Assembly (NCBI RefSeq): GCF_964204645.1
Contig: NC_134032.1
Location: forward strand, 14,316,275-14,380,274
DNA: 64,000 nucleotides
Direction: 5' to 3'
Origin: Tubulanus polymorphus
Taxonomy: Eukaryota; Nemertea; Palaeonemertea; Tubulaniformes; Tubulanidae
Below, one piece after another: positions 31,101-40,221 of the stretch; the first letter of the stretch is position 1; each line of letters starts with the position of its first letter. Below the pieces are notes generated by a model. It was not told where the DNA came from, searched no databases, and was given only the letters and a program-made list of their open reading frames with translations. Position numbers and translations under genes: made by a program.

Positions 31101-32310
31101 TAATCTATTAAAACTGAACCCAGTAAAGATACCCAACCTAGTCAACATTTTGCCAATGATTCGCAGACATATTGATGCAGATATTTTTTTCGTGAATTTT
31201 CAGAAATTATTCGGTTACGAGATGGCCACGTTTCAGATTCACATCGAAGGTGTCTGGGACGATTCGGAATACAAGAAATTTGACGACCGACCAGAGTCTT
31301 ACGTGCCGACAAAAATACTATTTAAACGTAAGTAACAGTTAAATTGAGCGAGTAACCGCTATTATGGTGTTACATTGGTTGACGTTTCACATTCGTCATC
31401 ACGATATGAGATAATTTTATTCCTTCAAATTTGGCAATGCCCTGCACCTCCTCAATCTAGGTCCTCTTGAGACGTATTTGATCGTGTGTTTAGACATTTT
31501 ATATTAATGATACTACTGACACCAGATATTAAGCATTTTATCTGCGTATTTTTAAAATCTGATCGTCCACACATTTGTTTTGATAATAAAATTCCAACCC
31601 ACTACATGTATATACAAATTTAAGATAAGCAACAAAATTAATTTATTCCCCTCTACCCCGTCCTCTCTCTCCCAGCCTCACTCTCCCTCTCACCCTCATT
31701 CTCCCTCTCACACTCTCCCTCTCACACTCCATCTCACCCTCACTCTCTCTCACCCTCACACTCCATCTCACCCTCACTCTCTCTCACCCTCCCTCCCTCT
31801 CACCCTCACACACCATCTCACCCTCACTCTCCCTCTCATACTCCATCTCACCCTCACTCTCCCTCTCACACTCCATCTCACCCTCACACTCCATCTCACT
31901 CTCCCTCTCACACTCACTCTCCCTCTCACACTCCATCCACCCTCACTCTCTCTCTCATACTCCATCTCACACTCACTCTCCCTCTCACACTCACTCTCCC
32001 TCTCACTCCATCTCACCCTTACACTCCATCTCACCCTCACTCTCTCTGTCCCCGTCTCTGTCCCTATCCCTGTCACTGTCCCTCTCCAGTCCTCTCCCTC
32101 CCCCTATTTCTCTCCTCCCCCTCCCTCTCTCAAGTGGAAAGTTCAATTGAATTTGAAATGAATTTTTGTTTTTTAGCGAATAAAGAGAACACAGCAGACG
32201 GACCGATTGTAGAGGCTGTCGACGACGATAATGAAAATACGGATGAAAGAAAAAAGATGGATACAGGTGGTGGTGAAGATGAAAGCAGTGAAGATGATGA
32301 CAGCACTTAG
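25130..32310 (+). CDS. MRTO4: mRNA turnover protein 4 homolog (ribosome assembly factor)
   Basis: Nucleolar paralog of ribosomal stalk protein P0 that holds its place on pre-60S particles. Exons: 25130-25157, 25237-25295, 28098-28201, 29255-29404, 29874-30025, 30624-30700, 31204-31327, 32177-32310, totalling 828 nt, 275 aa (human 239). The N-terminus MPKSKRDKK and [17 protein letters not shown] match the family. Exon 3 ([14 protein letters not shown]) is easily missed because 2.8 kb of intron with another gene precedes it. [36 protein letters not shown] and [17 protein letters not shown] follow. The tail is acidic, ending ESSEDDDST. Introns 2, 3 and 7 hold large tandem arrays. Confidence 0.93.
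25857..26762 (-). CDS. Histamine N-methyltransferase-like class I methyltransferase, nested in an MRTO4 intron
   Basis: Intronless frame of 301 aa on the strand opposite its host, within MRTO4 intron 2. The ATG at 26762 is the first in frame; upstream the frame opens only through TTG. A possible acceptor (TTTTTCTCATTGGCAG) just before the start suggests a 5' UTR intron. A Rossmann motif I is visible ([10 protein letters not shown], residues 55-64), as is the acidic residue of beta-2 (VEPNE, Glu85). [10 protein letters not shown] near the N-terminus resembles the HNMT substrate-binding entrance (FRRFLNHSTE-type). [14 protein letters not shown] fits motif IV and the following helix. The length agrees with HNMT (about 290 aa). 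The true substrate is unknown; invertebrate genomes often carry expanded HNMT-like genes. It could also be a related small-molecule methyltransferase. Confidence 0.7.
   Translation of the reverse strand: MNDLTYSDAFRTFRLNHSENNFGPKRLCEAVRAVCQTVNGELRAADDRRRGLRVLSVGPAHGYLLEDALTELGDEVSFECVDCVEPNEVMSLELKTRMNTLASKYDFQFVIYKRKFTSEEAPSFLPNDFYDLIIFLHVLFYLDEPAECLEISLFKLANARGRVFLTSITDKEYFSIRHEIQTLLTDDSPFIPCVLIDIDELLRLKADKITVVSHTVDEGALLMHLALKPAQSCISEQDAAIRKMGDAIPAFMTGRDIDTLLETSRAQVQDIIRKYVVYSYGFPMLPMTLENFLLARNAPRV
27085..28060. repeat. 77-bp satellite, locus 1 (MRTO4 intron 2)
   Basis: About 12 copies of a 77-bp unit with CTACTGCACACCAGCGACAC, CTGGTGGATCCTCACTTGCC and AGTAGAATCCTCGC. A diverged array with the same period lies at 60235-61130. 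Confidence 0.88.
28255..29190. repeat. 44-bp satellite in MRTO4 intron 3
   Basis: About 21 copies of a 44-bp unit with CCCAGTTTCACAGTTGTGAG and TTAGAATTAACTCTGAACTC. A few units are shortened (AATTAATTCAGGACTC). Its inverse resembles the end of an element near 3340-3425. Confidence 0.88.
30092..30330. mobile_element. Penelope-like retroelement terminal fragment (degenerate)
   Basis: Inverted arms: TTCAGCTATGAATTTATTTG at the left and its inverse (AATAAATTCATAGCTGAAAG) at the right. The right arm carries CCTGAAGATGACTTTAAG and AGTCAAAACGTC, the CTGANGA ... AAAACGT arrangement seen at Penelope-like element termini. No reverse-transcriptase frame was seen. It lies in MRTO4 intron 5. Confidence 0.5.
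30391..30555. mobile_element. MITE with GGGATCATTCATTTATTACG ends (copy 1)
   Basis: A 165-bp element. The left end GGGATCATTCATTTATTACG continues TACGCA and is inverted at the right as TGCGTACGTAATAAATGAAT then GACCCC. Pyrimidine-rich interior. Full copy also at 48868-49035; diverged copy at 11596-11703. No coding capacity. Confidence 0.8.
30766..30894. mobile_element. Palindromic MITE, GGGGCCAGTTGCTC family
   Basis: A 129-bp near-palindrome: GGGGCCAGTTGCTCAAAAG at the left, its inverse at the right (CTTTGAGCAACTGGCCCC). Inner arms ATAACCAGTGGATAG and CTATCCACTGGTTA are also inverted. In MRTO4 intron 6. Confidence 0.82.
30911..31105 (+). mobile_element. tRNA-derived SINE with a Meta-type tail
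   Basis: The head has an A-box-like GTGTGGACGAGTG and a B-box-like TTTCGAACCCC, spaced as in a tRNA. It is followed by GTCCTCGGGCGAGACACTTA, then CTCTCCACCCAGGAG and AAATGCATACCTGGC. This tail resembles the Meta domain shared by many invertebrate SINEs (recalled, not searched). It lies in MRTO4 intron 6, directly after a MITE. Confidence 0.65.
31655..32130. repeat. Pyrimidine-rich simple repeat in MRTO4 intron 7
   Basis: About 480 bp of CTCTCACCCTCA / CTCCCTCTCACACTCC variants with one strand almost entirely C, T and A. It gives long open frames on both strands that are artefacts of composition. Confidence 0.88.
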
Positions 32311-33172
32311 CATTTACTGTAAAGGATGAAAGTAGATCAATTAAATGTAAAGCTTTCATCACATAAACACAAAATTGTTTGGAATTTGTCGAATTGGAAA
32401 ATTTTTGTCTGGCTAGGTTTGAGGATAGCTTCTCAGGCACCGTGGAGGCAATGCCCCCCCATTAGAACACACTTCAGATTTGACTGTAGGAGAGAGATAG
32501 CCTCTAGTCAATGATGACATGGTCGAAAAAGCACCAAGGTGAAAGGTAATACTGTGGAACCTTGTAATTACAAACTCGGATACAAAGATTCATCGGATAT
32601 AACAAATATACAATTTCATCCTGAGTAACACAATTCGATTAATTTCATGCTAGATAAAACGAATTATCAGTTTCTGGTCCCGTGAAGTTTGCTGTAACGA
32701 GGTTTCACTGTGTTTTCTTCCGCGATAGGCATTCCTGGTGAGAATGTAGGATGACGGATCCCATTGTTTGGATCCCCTATCAGAGAAGGGCAGACGTGTT
32801 TAAAGAGGACATCGACATGGTTTGTAGGATTAGTAACGTTAAGCACTTTCGAGTGGTTTTGACATAGACATTTTTAGTTTTTTCAATATTATGGAAACTA
32901 ATGTTCATACATTCATAAACGTGTTTTTTTAATCAGATGTATTTGCCTTTATCCATTGCTTCCTCAACGGATTTCTTCCCAAGATTCTGATAAAATGGCC
33001 TGTCCTTGATGTAGACTTCAGGTGCTCATTTTTATGGGACTGTTTGAGTTTGATATATGAATCTTTACGTGAACAAATCAGTCTACGTGATATCCACGTT
33101 TATCATAACTAATACGTCATTAATTGAAGATTAAAATTCGAATTTTATATGAAATAATTTATTAAAGTGAAA

Positions 33173-33214
33173 CCACAACGTTTCGGCTGTTGACTAACAG
33201 CCATCATCAGGTGG
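33173..33214 (-). ncRNA. Hammerhead-ribozyme-like motif of a Penelope-like element
   Basis: Read on the minus strand: CCAC, then the core CTGATGA, an extra T, a hairpin GGCTGTT-AGTC-AACAGCC, then GAAA, CGTT and GTGG. Stem I (CCAC with GTGG), a 7-bp stem II and the very short stem III (AC/GT) fit the minimal hammerheads reported in Penelope-like retroelements. The extra U between A9 and stem II departs from the canonical form, so activity is uncertain. No coding part of a retroelement was found nearby. Confidence 0.55.
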
Positions 33215-33304
33215 AATGACCAGACAAAAGTAACGTAGCATATAAACTTACAGCCGTGTGTCGGAATAAATATAAACAGAACAAGTGACAGATGAAAACA
33301 ACCA

Positions 33305-33423
33305 GGGGCCAGTTGCTCAAAAGATATCCGGTCGTTAAAAACCATAGTACCAATGAAATTTCAATTGTAACCATATCAACTATCCACTGGTTAACTCTAA
33401 ACAAATTTTGAGTAACCAGCCCC
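33305..33423. mobile_element. Palindromic MITE, GGGGCCAGTTGCTC family
   Basis: GGGGCCAGTTGCTCAAAAG at the left, TTTTGAGTAACCAGCCCC at the right, with inner CTATCCACTGGTTAACTC. Slightly diverged compared with 30766-30894. Confidence 0.75.
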
Positions 33424-33587
33424 AGGGGTACCGTAGAAACGACAGAATTCTATGAATAGTTCAGAATGAATACATATTATGTAACTTAGTGGAGTATGAT
33501 CTATAAGAAGTTATGTACAGGGTAGATAGGCAGCCGGTCGACTTTTAACCACAGCAGACGGTATCAGTTGTTTTTGTGCCTAAATCT

Positions 33588-35866
33588 CTAATTAGATAAC
33601 TGATCAGTGACTTGTTTAACACGATCGGCTAAAAACGTCAACGCTCTTAAATCTTCGGCCGTCGCTGAATTCGAATTCGCGAAGAATTTCACGAGCGTCA
33701 TCACCGCGTTGTCGGCTTCTTGAGACGCGACGCGATCAGTCGATACGGCAACTACAGGACGTTCCGTAGCGGTCGCAAGTTGACGGTCGACGCAGGATGT
33801 TCGTAATCCGTCGGTACCCGGCGTGTTTCTAAGCGCGCTAGAAACTCGCTCTTCATTTTGGTTTCGTAACAAACTTTCATCGGATAAAGTCAGATTCTTC
33901 ACGGGTTTCAAGTTTTTGCGGCCATTTCGTGAGACAAAGTCGCCCTCTTTATTTCGTCCTTCTAACAAACATTTCTCGGCTGAAGTTTGATTTTTCAGTG
34001 CGAGGGTGTCGGTATTCAATGCAGCAGAATGTCGTTGTCCACTTTGCGTTTCTAACAAATTCCCATCAGATAAAGTCAGATTGTTAACTAAATTCAAACC
34101 ATTAGCTTGATATTGGGGTCTACGCGATGCAACCTCTTTATTTTGTTTTTCTAACAAACTTTTGTCGTGTCGTAAAGTCAGATTTTTTGCACGTTTCACA
34201 TTTCGTAGCTCACACAACCCGGAGACTTCCACACCTCCCCCGTGAGTTTGCCTATCCGCGGAGCTCCCCTCGTTTAAATTCGGCGTACTTTTCTTCGTAA
34301 GTTTCAGATTTTTCAGCCCGTATCGCGACCGAAATCGAAAATACCAACCGTTCGAATACGTGAAATCTTTTGAAACGGACATCGATTCGCCGACCTCGCG
34401 AGCTTTCTGACGCACCATAGCCGGCGTCAGGGGCACGTTCTTCGACTTCATCGTACAGCACCACTTAAAAACAGCCTTCTCCATGTCTTCGTGTTTCGGA
34501 CGACGAAGTTTCTTCAAATCGGGATTCACCGAACTGATTTTCAGCCATTTATTCGGCGGTGAAGCCAGCACGTCACCGACAATCCTCTCCTTCAATTCGA
34601 AGCCCCATTTTTTGCCGAAGATCTCACGTATTTTACGCACGTTCAGTTGCGGATTTTTCGCCTTGAATTCGTAGATTTCGTATTTCTGTTGCGCCGATAA
34701 CGACGTTCGTTTTCGCTTCGTAGGTGGCGCTTCGGTCGCTGAGGAGAGTCCCATCGTCGACGACAACATGAACAACTTTCGTCGTTCTCGGGAATCTGAA
34801 AAATAGAAAATTAAAAAAAATTAATTCTAGCGATCTTGTTAGAATGGTAGAATTGGAATAAAATGTGTCCATGTATCCAAAATTCCTGAGTTTTAAAACT
34901 GAGTATTTCGTGGGTACTTTATCATTTTTTTTCAAATGGAAATGAACAGATATCATCATACTATTTTAGCGGTTGAAAAAAGTGATTTAGACCTACAAGA
35001 AATATTTCTGAAGAAGTTGCCATTTGACAGACAACAGAAATTCGAGAACAAGGCTACATGAAGTATGAAATCAATTTCCCAAATATTTCCAAACTGGGAA
35101 ATATTATTTCAAAATTGTTACGTTGAGAACCGGCATGTTTCTCTCTAGGAGTAGTTAGTTTCCTAATCCTTGGTGGTAAGCTTTTTATAATCGGATGAGC
35201 TGTGGTTTGTGAAAATATCCGATCGTGAAACTAAACCACAGACAGGAGGAGATCAAAATACCTTGAATTTCAGAATGATCCGTAGTCGTATCCATGCTAT
35301 TCATTAATTCATATTCTTCATCACGCATTCCGTCATTTTCCTCTTCGTGTAAATTATCACCTGATCCTAAAAATGGAAAATACATTGTGAAAAACCTTGC
35401 CCCAGTAGCTTAATTTCGACCATAAGTTCCCTTCCTTCATCCGATTAAAGATTCTTGAAACTGTGCGACTTTTGTGTTGTGAGATCTACGAGTTGTAGAG
35501 CACTCCACTGATTGATGGACGTATGTCTTTGAGACGTTTATGTCTTTGTTTCTTTGCGTTTTGATTAACTTAATCTAGATCTTCTTTTTATAATTAAATA
35601 TTAGTTAGAAAATCAATACCTTCTTCTGTGTCATGCGTAAGGGGGTCGTGAAACGGGTAGTAACCTTCGTCATGACCCTCCCCCTCCTCAGTAGTATGCT
35701 CAACAGCAGGCTCCGGATCTGCGGGTTCAACTTTAACCGTAATATTATCACAATTCTCGTCACTGTTTGGTTCCTGTTTAACGAGCAACGAAAGCGGATC
35801 GTCTTTCATATGCTGTAAACCTCTCGCATCGATGAAATGCCCTCCAGCCGCATCGATATCGCCCAT
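33588..35866 (-). CDS. CENP-B/Tigger-type helix-turn-helix protein without transposase core
   Basis: Three exons join in frame: 35620-35866, 35262-35366, 33588-34795, giving 1560 nt and 519 aa. The N-terminal 115 residues are acidic and contain two SUMO-acceptor-like motifs (VKQE and VKVE) with HDEGYYPFHDPLTHDTEEG. From about residue 144 comes KRKRTSLSAQQKYEIYEFKA, a psq/CENP-B-like first helix-turn-helix. About 212-280 is a second, Tc5/CENPB-type DNA-binding domain (VFKWCCTMKSKNVPLTPAMV, then SNGWYFRFRSRYGLK). The DDE integrase region that follows in Tigger transposases is absent. Instead, several imperfect repeats of about 35-60 aa carry KNLTLSDESLL-like cores. Introns and the missing core suggest a host gene recruited from a pogo/Tigger element, perhaps a chromatin or transcription regulator (inference). 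Start codons lie 366 bp from that of FKBP11. Confidence 0.8.
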
Positions 35867-36231
35867 TTTAGCCAAATTTGGGCCAAATTTTTTCCGATTG
35901 TCAAAAACGGTCGACGACCTTGAACTGAGCGGAACCGGGTGCGGGCAAATGAAAAATAATGTCGATGTTACCTACTAGTAGTAGCTAATTGATTAATTTC
36001 TGTAAACGAATCAAAAGTTTCATTTCATCAAAAACAGGGAAAACTTGCATTAAGGTAACAAATTTAAGTAGATTTGGGCAAAAAGAAAGACAATTTAATT
36101 TAAACTAGTTCACAGCTTCAATACCAGGTGGCAGCACCAGACGGTGTATTATTGATGATGTGTTAGCTTTTCACTCGCTGTTCACTTTTTCTCAGTTACT
36201 TTTCTACCGGCAGCAGAAAAATCATTCGAAA
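35867..36231. promoter_or_regulatory. Short divergent promoter region
   Basis: 365 bp separate the start codons of the CENP-B-like gene (minus) and FKBP11 (plus). It is AT-rich with no evident TATA box. Both 5' UTRs and promoters must share it. Confidence 0.5.
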
Positions 36232-39200
36232 ATGACGAATACGTGCGTGAATCTAGTTTTATACTCAGTTTTGGCAGTGATTCTAATCAGCTCCGTCAAT
36301 GGCAAGAAGAAACAAGCTGAACTGCAGTCTATAGTCGAGGTGGGTCACTCATCTAGGACTACTGCAGTATTCGAACCCAGGCAGCATATTGCTAATGTCT
36401 ATTTCAACCTGACTTGAGAGCATTCCTGGTAGCCTAGCTCAGTCAGTTTTGGTAGTACATACCTGATAAAGGTCTTAGTAGGACCAGAAAGGACTGGCAG
36501 TCGATCTAAATCATCATTTTTTAATCCATTTGAAACTGTATTGAAGGATATCAAAAAAGTCTTTATTGAAAGGGGTTAATGAGAGAAAATAGACTCCATG
36601 ATTTGAAAGTTTAACAATATGTTTCCATGCCTACCAACTGAAGTTTGGTATGTAGGCATGGAAACATATTGTTAAACTTTCAGATCATGGAGTCACTTCT
36701 CTTCATTTAACCCCTTTCAGTCAAGTCTTTTTGGATATCCTTCAATACAGTTTCTATTGGATTAAAAAATGATGATTTAGGTCGACTGCCAGTCCTGTCT
36801 GGTCCTACAAAGACCTTTATCAGGTATGTACTACCAAAAATGAGCGAGCTAGGTCACCCGGAATGCTCTCAAGTCCGGTTGAAATAGACATTAGGTTATC
36901 TCTCCCAAAAAATTGATTTTAAAAAGAAAGATGATGTGGATGATTTTCTACGACGCTGTCACTTTGATCTTTTATTCTATTTCAGTTTATGCCTGAAAAA
37001 TGCTCTGAAAAGGCTGCGTCTGGGGACACGGTGGCTGTCCACTATACCGTAAGTTGCTGCATTGGTAAAGCAACAAGTCGTTTTGTCGGACTCTTATAGT
37101 TTTATGTGTTTTATTTCCGCAGGGAACGTTAGAAGCAACAGGAGCTACGTTTGATTCATCTCGTCAGCCCGGACGAGAACCGATTAAATTCACGCTCGGC
37201 AAGCAGATGGTGATTAAAGGATGGGAACTCGGAATCATGGGAATGTGTGTCGGGTACGTGAAATAGGGAAACCTTACATTACACGATAATCCAGAAAGTT
37301 TCCACTAAAAACCAATCGGCTTAGTGGAAACTTTCTGTTGTTTCAATCTGGGTTTTTACAGATTAGAGGAAATCAAGGAATTTCAAATTTATTATTTGCC
37401 TGCACAGAATAGCAGGGAATCGGGCTCTCCTTGAAAATCAGGGAAACATATTATAAGTGTTTGAATTTTTGGTGTCTTGTTGTTTTTGCTGGTGACGAGT
37501 GTCACAAGGAACCTCTTGATAAAGAAACAGCCCTCACTGAGGATATCTTATAATTTAATCAGGGAATTTGAATTTTTGGTGTCTTGTTCTTGCTTGTGAC
37601 GAGTGACACAAGGAACCTTTTTATAAGAAAGAGCGTTCACTGAGGATATCTTATAATTTAATCGGGGAATTTTTGGTCAAGGTTTAGTCAAGTCGGGGAA
37701 ATATCATGCAGTTTGTTTGGTAAATTTTGTAAAAAAGCATTTTTCCCCTTTCATTTTTTCCAGTGAGAAAAGAAAACTGATAATTCCACATCATTTAGCA
37801 TATGGTGTTGAAGGTCGCCCGCCAGTTATACCGGGTAAGGGTAGAAAGTGAAAAACAATTTACTTAATTTGCATTTTCTTGGCTTCGGTGTCAGTTTCAC
37901 AGTTCCGCGTCGTTTGAGGCAAAAAATGTTAAGTCAATCTTTTAACTAAAAAGGAAAAAAAATGTGTCCGAAAATTTTCCTGGAGTTTTTATAGGCCTAA
38001 TGTTGACTTCTTGAGAGCTATCGTCAGTATTCCTACATAGCCTATGATTTATGGCTAAGGCTAAAAAAGATGATACGTTGTTTCTCCTAATCGGCCAGGT
38101 CACTTTTGTAAATTATGAAATTTGTAATCAGTTCACTTTTATAGCTGCTGGGTCTGTTATTGTTAGCCTGATCAGGATTTTGCAAAACTTATCTACTGGG
38201 TAGATAGGCGGCCAGGTTAACCTTAAAGCTCAGCAGACTTTGGACTCCATTTTGCTTTCGTGCTATTTCATCCTTGGTTTAAACTACTCAAAACTGCGTC
38301 AGCTGTGTAACTAACCGGGGATATTTTAGAATCGCTTGTGTTGTGTCTGCTTAAACAATCCCTGAATGGTTCAGTGGAACTTTTATGCTTTTTCGATTTC
38401 AATTTAAGCCGAAGCCACCCTTATATTTGAAACTGAACTAATGTCCATCAAACGTGGATCGAAAAACTCCGAACTTTAGATGGACTCAAATTTGAAATAA
38501 ATATTTCGATTCTAGAATCAGGTGTTTTATTTTATTTGTTGCCTGGGTGACGGTATTTTATTTGCTTTTGTTGACATAGCAGTTTGTTCCCCTTCACCAA
38601 ATTTCGTGTAATGAACTCGATTTAGAACTGTGGAACTGGATACAGAACTTGGGAACCGTTCAATAACTGTGGAACTGGCTCCAGTAACTGTGGGACTGAA
38701 TCCTTAACTGTGGAACTGGATTCAGTAACTACTGGGTAACGAACCAGATCCCAAACTGCAGAACTGGGTCCTCGGAACTGTGGAACTGGGTTCACAGTTC
38801 TGTGGAACTGGTTCCAGTAACTATGGAAATGGGTCCAGTAACTATGGAAATGGGTCCAGTAACTATGGAAATGGGTCCAGTAACTGTCGAACTGGGTTCA
38901 CATTTCTGTGAAACTGGTTCCAGTAACTGTCGAACTGGGTTCACATTTCTGTGGAACTGGTTCCAGTAACTATGGAAATGGGTCCAATAACTGTCGAACT
39001 GGGTTCACAGAACTGTGGAACTGGGTTCACAGTTCTGTGGAACTGGTTCCAGTCACTATGGAACTGGGTCCAGTAACTGTATCTGGGTTCAGTAACTATG
39101 GAACTGGGTCCAGTAACTGTATCTGGGTTCAGTAACTATGGAACTGGGTCCAGTAACTGTATCTGGGTTCAGTAACTGTGGAACTGGGTTCACAGTTCTG

Positions 39201-40221
39201 TGGAACTGGTTCCAGTCACTATGGAACTGGGTCCAGTAACTGTATCTGGGTTCAGTTACTATGGAACTGGGTCCAGTAACTGTATTTGGGTTCAGTAACT
39301 ATGGAACTGGTCCAGTAACTGTATCTGGGTTCAGTAACTGTGGAACTGGTCCAGTAACTATATCTGGGTTCAGTAACTGTGGAACTGGGTCCAGTAACTG
39401 TATCTGGGTTGAGTAACTATGGAACTGGGTCCAGTAACTGTATCTGGGTTCAGTAACTGTGGAACTGGGTTCACAGTTCTGTGGAACTGGTTCCAGTCAC
39501 TATGGAACTGGGTCCAGTAACTGTATCTGGGTTCAGTAACTGTGGAACTGGGTTCACAGTTCTGTGGAACTGGTTCCAGTCACTATGGAACTGGGTCCAG
39601 TAACTGTATCTGGGTTCAGTTACTATGGAACTGGGTCCAGTAACTGTATTTGGGTTCAGTAACTATGGAACTGGTCCAGTAACTGTATCTGGGTTCAGTA
39701 ACTGTGGAACTGGTCCAGTAACTATATCTGGGTTCAGTAACTGTGGAACTGGGTCCAGTAACTGTATCTGGGTTCAGTCACTATGGAACTGGGTCCAGTA
39801 ACTGTATCTGGGTTCAGTAACTGTGGAACTGGGTCCAGTAACTGTATCTGGGTTCAGTAACTGTGGAACTGGTCCAGTAACTGTATCTGGGTTCAGTAAC
39901 TATGGAACTGGTCCAGTAACTGTATCTGGGTTCAGTAACTGTGGAACTGGGTTCAGTAATGATTAACTTTTCATTGATTAGTTTTCAATTTGTATTTAAT
40001 CTCTGTCTCTCGTAGGTGAAGCGACGTTAGTTTTCGATACCGAGTTGATATCGATAGCTCGTGAGCCGGCGTTAACGACCGATAGTCTCGGTCGGGTCGC
40101 CGGGTTTATCTTCGTGCCGATGATCGTCGGCGTCGTGCTCTATCATCTCTACCGTAAAATCACCAATTCACCGTCGAAAAAAGATCTGAAAGAAGAACGA
40201 CGAAAAAAGAAGAGGAAATAA
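36232..40221 (+). CDS. FKBP11: Peptidyl-prolyl isomerase FKBP11 (ER membrane-anchored)
   Basis: FK506-binding peptidyl-prolyl isomerase of the secretory pathway. Exons: 36232-36339, 36986-37048, 37123-37253, 37764-37834, 40016-40221, totalling 579 nt, 192 aa (human 201). A signal peptide covers about residues 1-24 (LVLYSVLAVILISSVNG). The FKBP domain reads GDTVAVHYTGTLEATGATFD, FTLGKQMVIKGWELGIMGMC, GEKRKLIIPHHLAYG and PPVIPGEATLVFDTELI. A membrane segment (VAGFIFVPMIVGVVLYHLY) follows and the tail is strongly basic (KKKRK). FKBP plus one C-terminal membrane helix is the FKBP11 plan, unlike FKBP2 or FKBP14. Intron 1 contains a 503-bp palindrome, intron 3 the 105-bp repeat, and intron 4 a 1.3-kb minisatellite and a MITE. 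Confidence 0.92.
36392..36894. mobile_element. 503-bp near-perfect palindrome (foldback element) in FKBP11 intron 1
   Basis: Arms of about 240 bp are inverted around a loop at about 36628-36645 (ACCAACTGAAGTTTGGT). The outer ends are CTAATGTCTATTTCAACC and GGTTGAAATAGACATTAG. The arms differ by a few bases. No coding capacity. Confidence 0.82.
37430..37690. repeat. ~105-bp dispersed repeat, two units (FKBP11 intron 3)
   Basis: Two units containing GTGTCTTGTTGTTTTTGCTG or a shortened form, CACAAGGAACC and CACTGAGGATATCTTATAAT. Same family as 19955-20200 and 50450-50780. Confidence 0.78.
38055..38236. mobile_element. MITE related to 3973-4199, diverged and lacking the right end
   Basis: TAAGGCTAAAAAAGATGATA starts it; GGGTAGATAGGCGGCCAGG is near the right. 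The GAGAAACAAGGTATCA terminus is missing. Confidence 0.6.
38620..39960. repeat. 1.3-kb minisatellite in FKBP11 intron 4
   Basis: Variants of a 20-bp half-unit (GGAACTGGGTCCAGTAACTG) arranged mostly in 40-bp units with TATCTGGGTTCAGTAACTAT. A longer block with TGGGTTCACAGTTCTGTGG recurs several times. It ends about 55 bp before the last exon. Confidence 0.88.

Larger units (their letters stand above)
32311..33587. other. Intergenic region between convergent MRTO4 and the CENP-B-like gene
   Basis: No gene recognised. It contains the hammerhead-like Penelope fragment (33140-33300), a palindromic MITE (33305-33423) and a MITE fragment (33515-33575, GGGTAGATAGGCAGCCGG). Confidence 0.5.

Noticed and set aside
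31580-32161. 193-aa and 100-145-aa open frames on both strands
   Set aside because: They are produced by the pyrimidine-rich simple repeat in MRTO4 intron 7; the peptide is SLPLTLHLT-type repeats with no domain.
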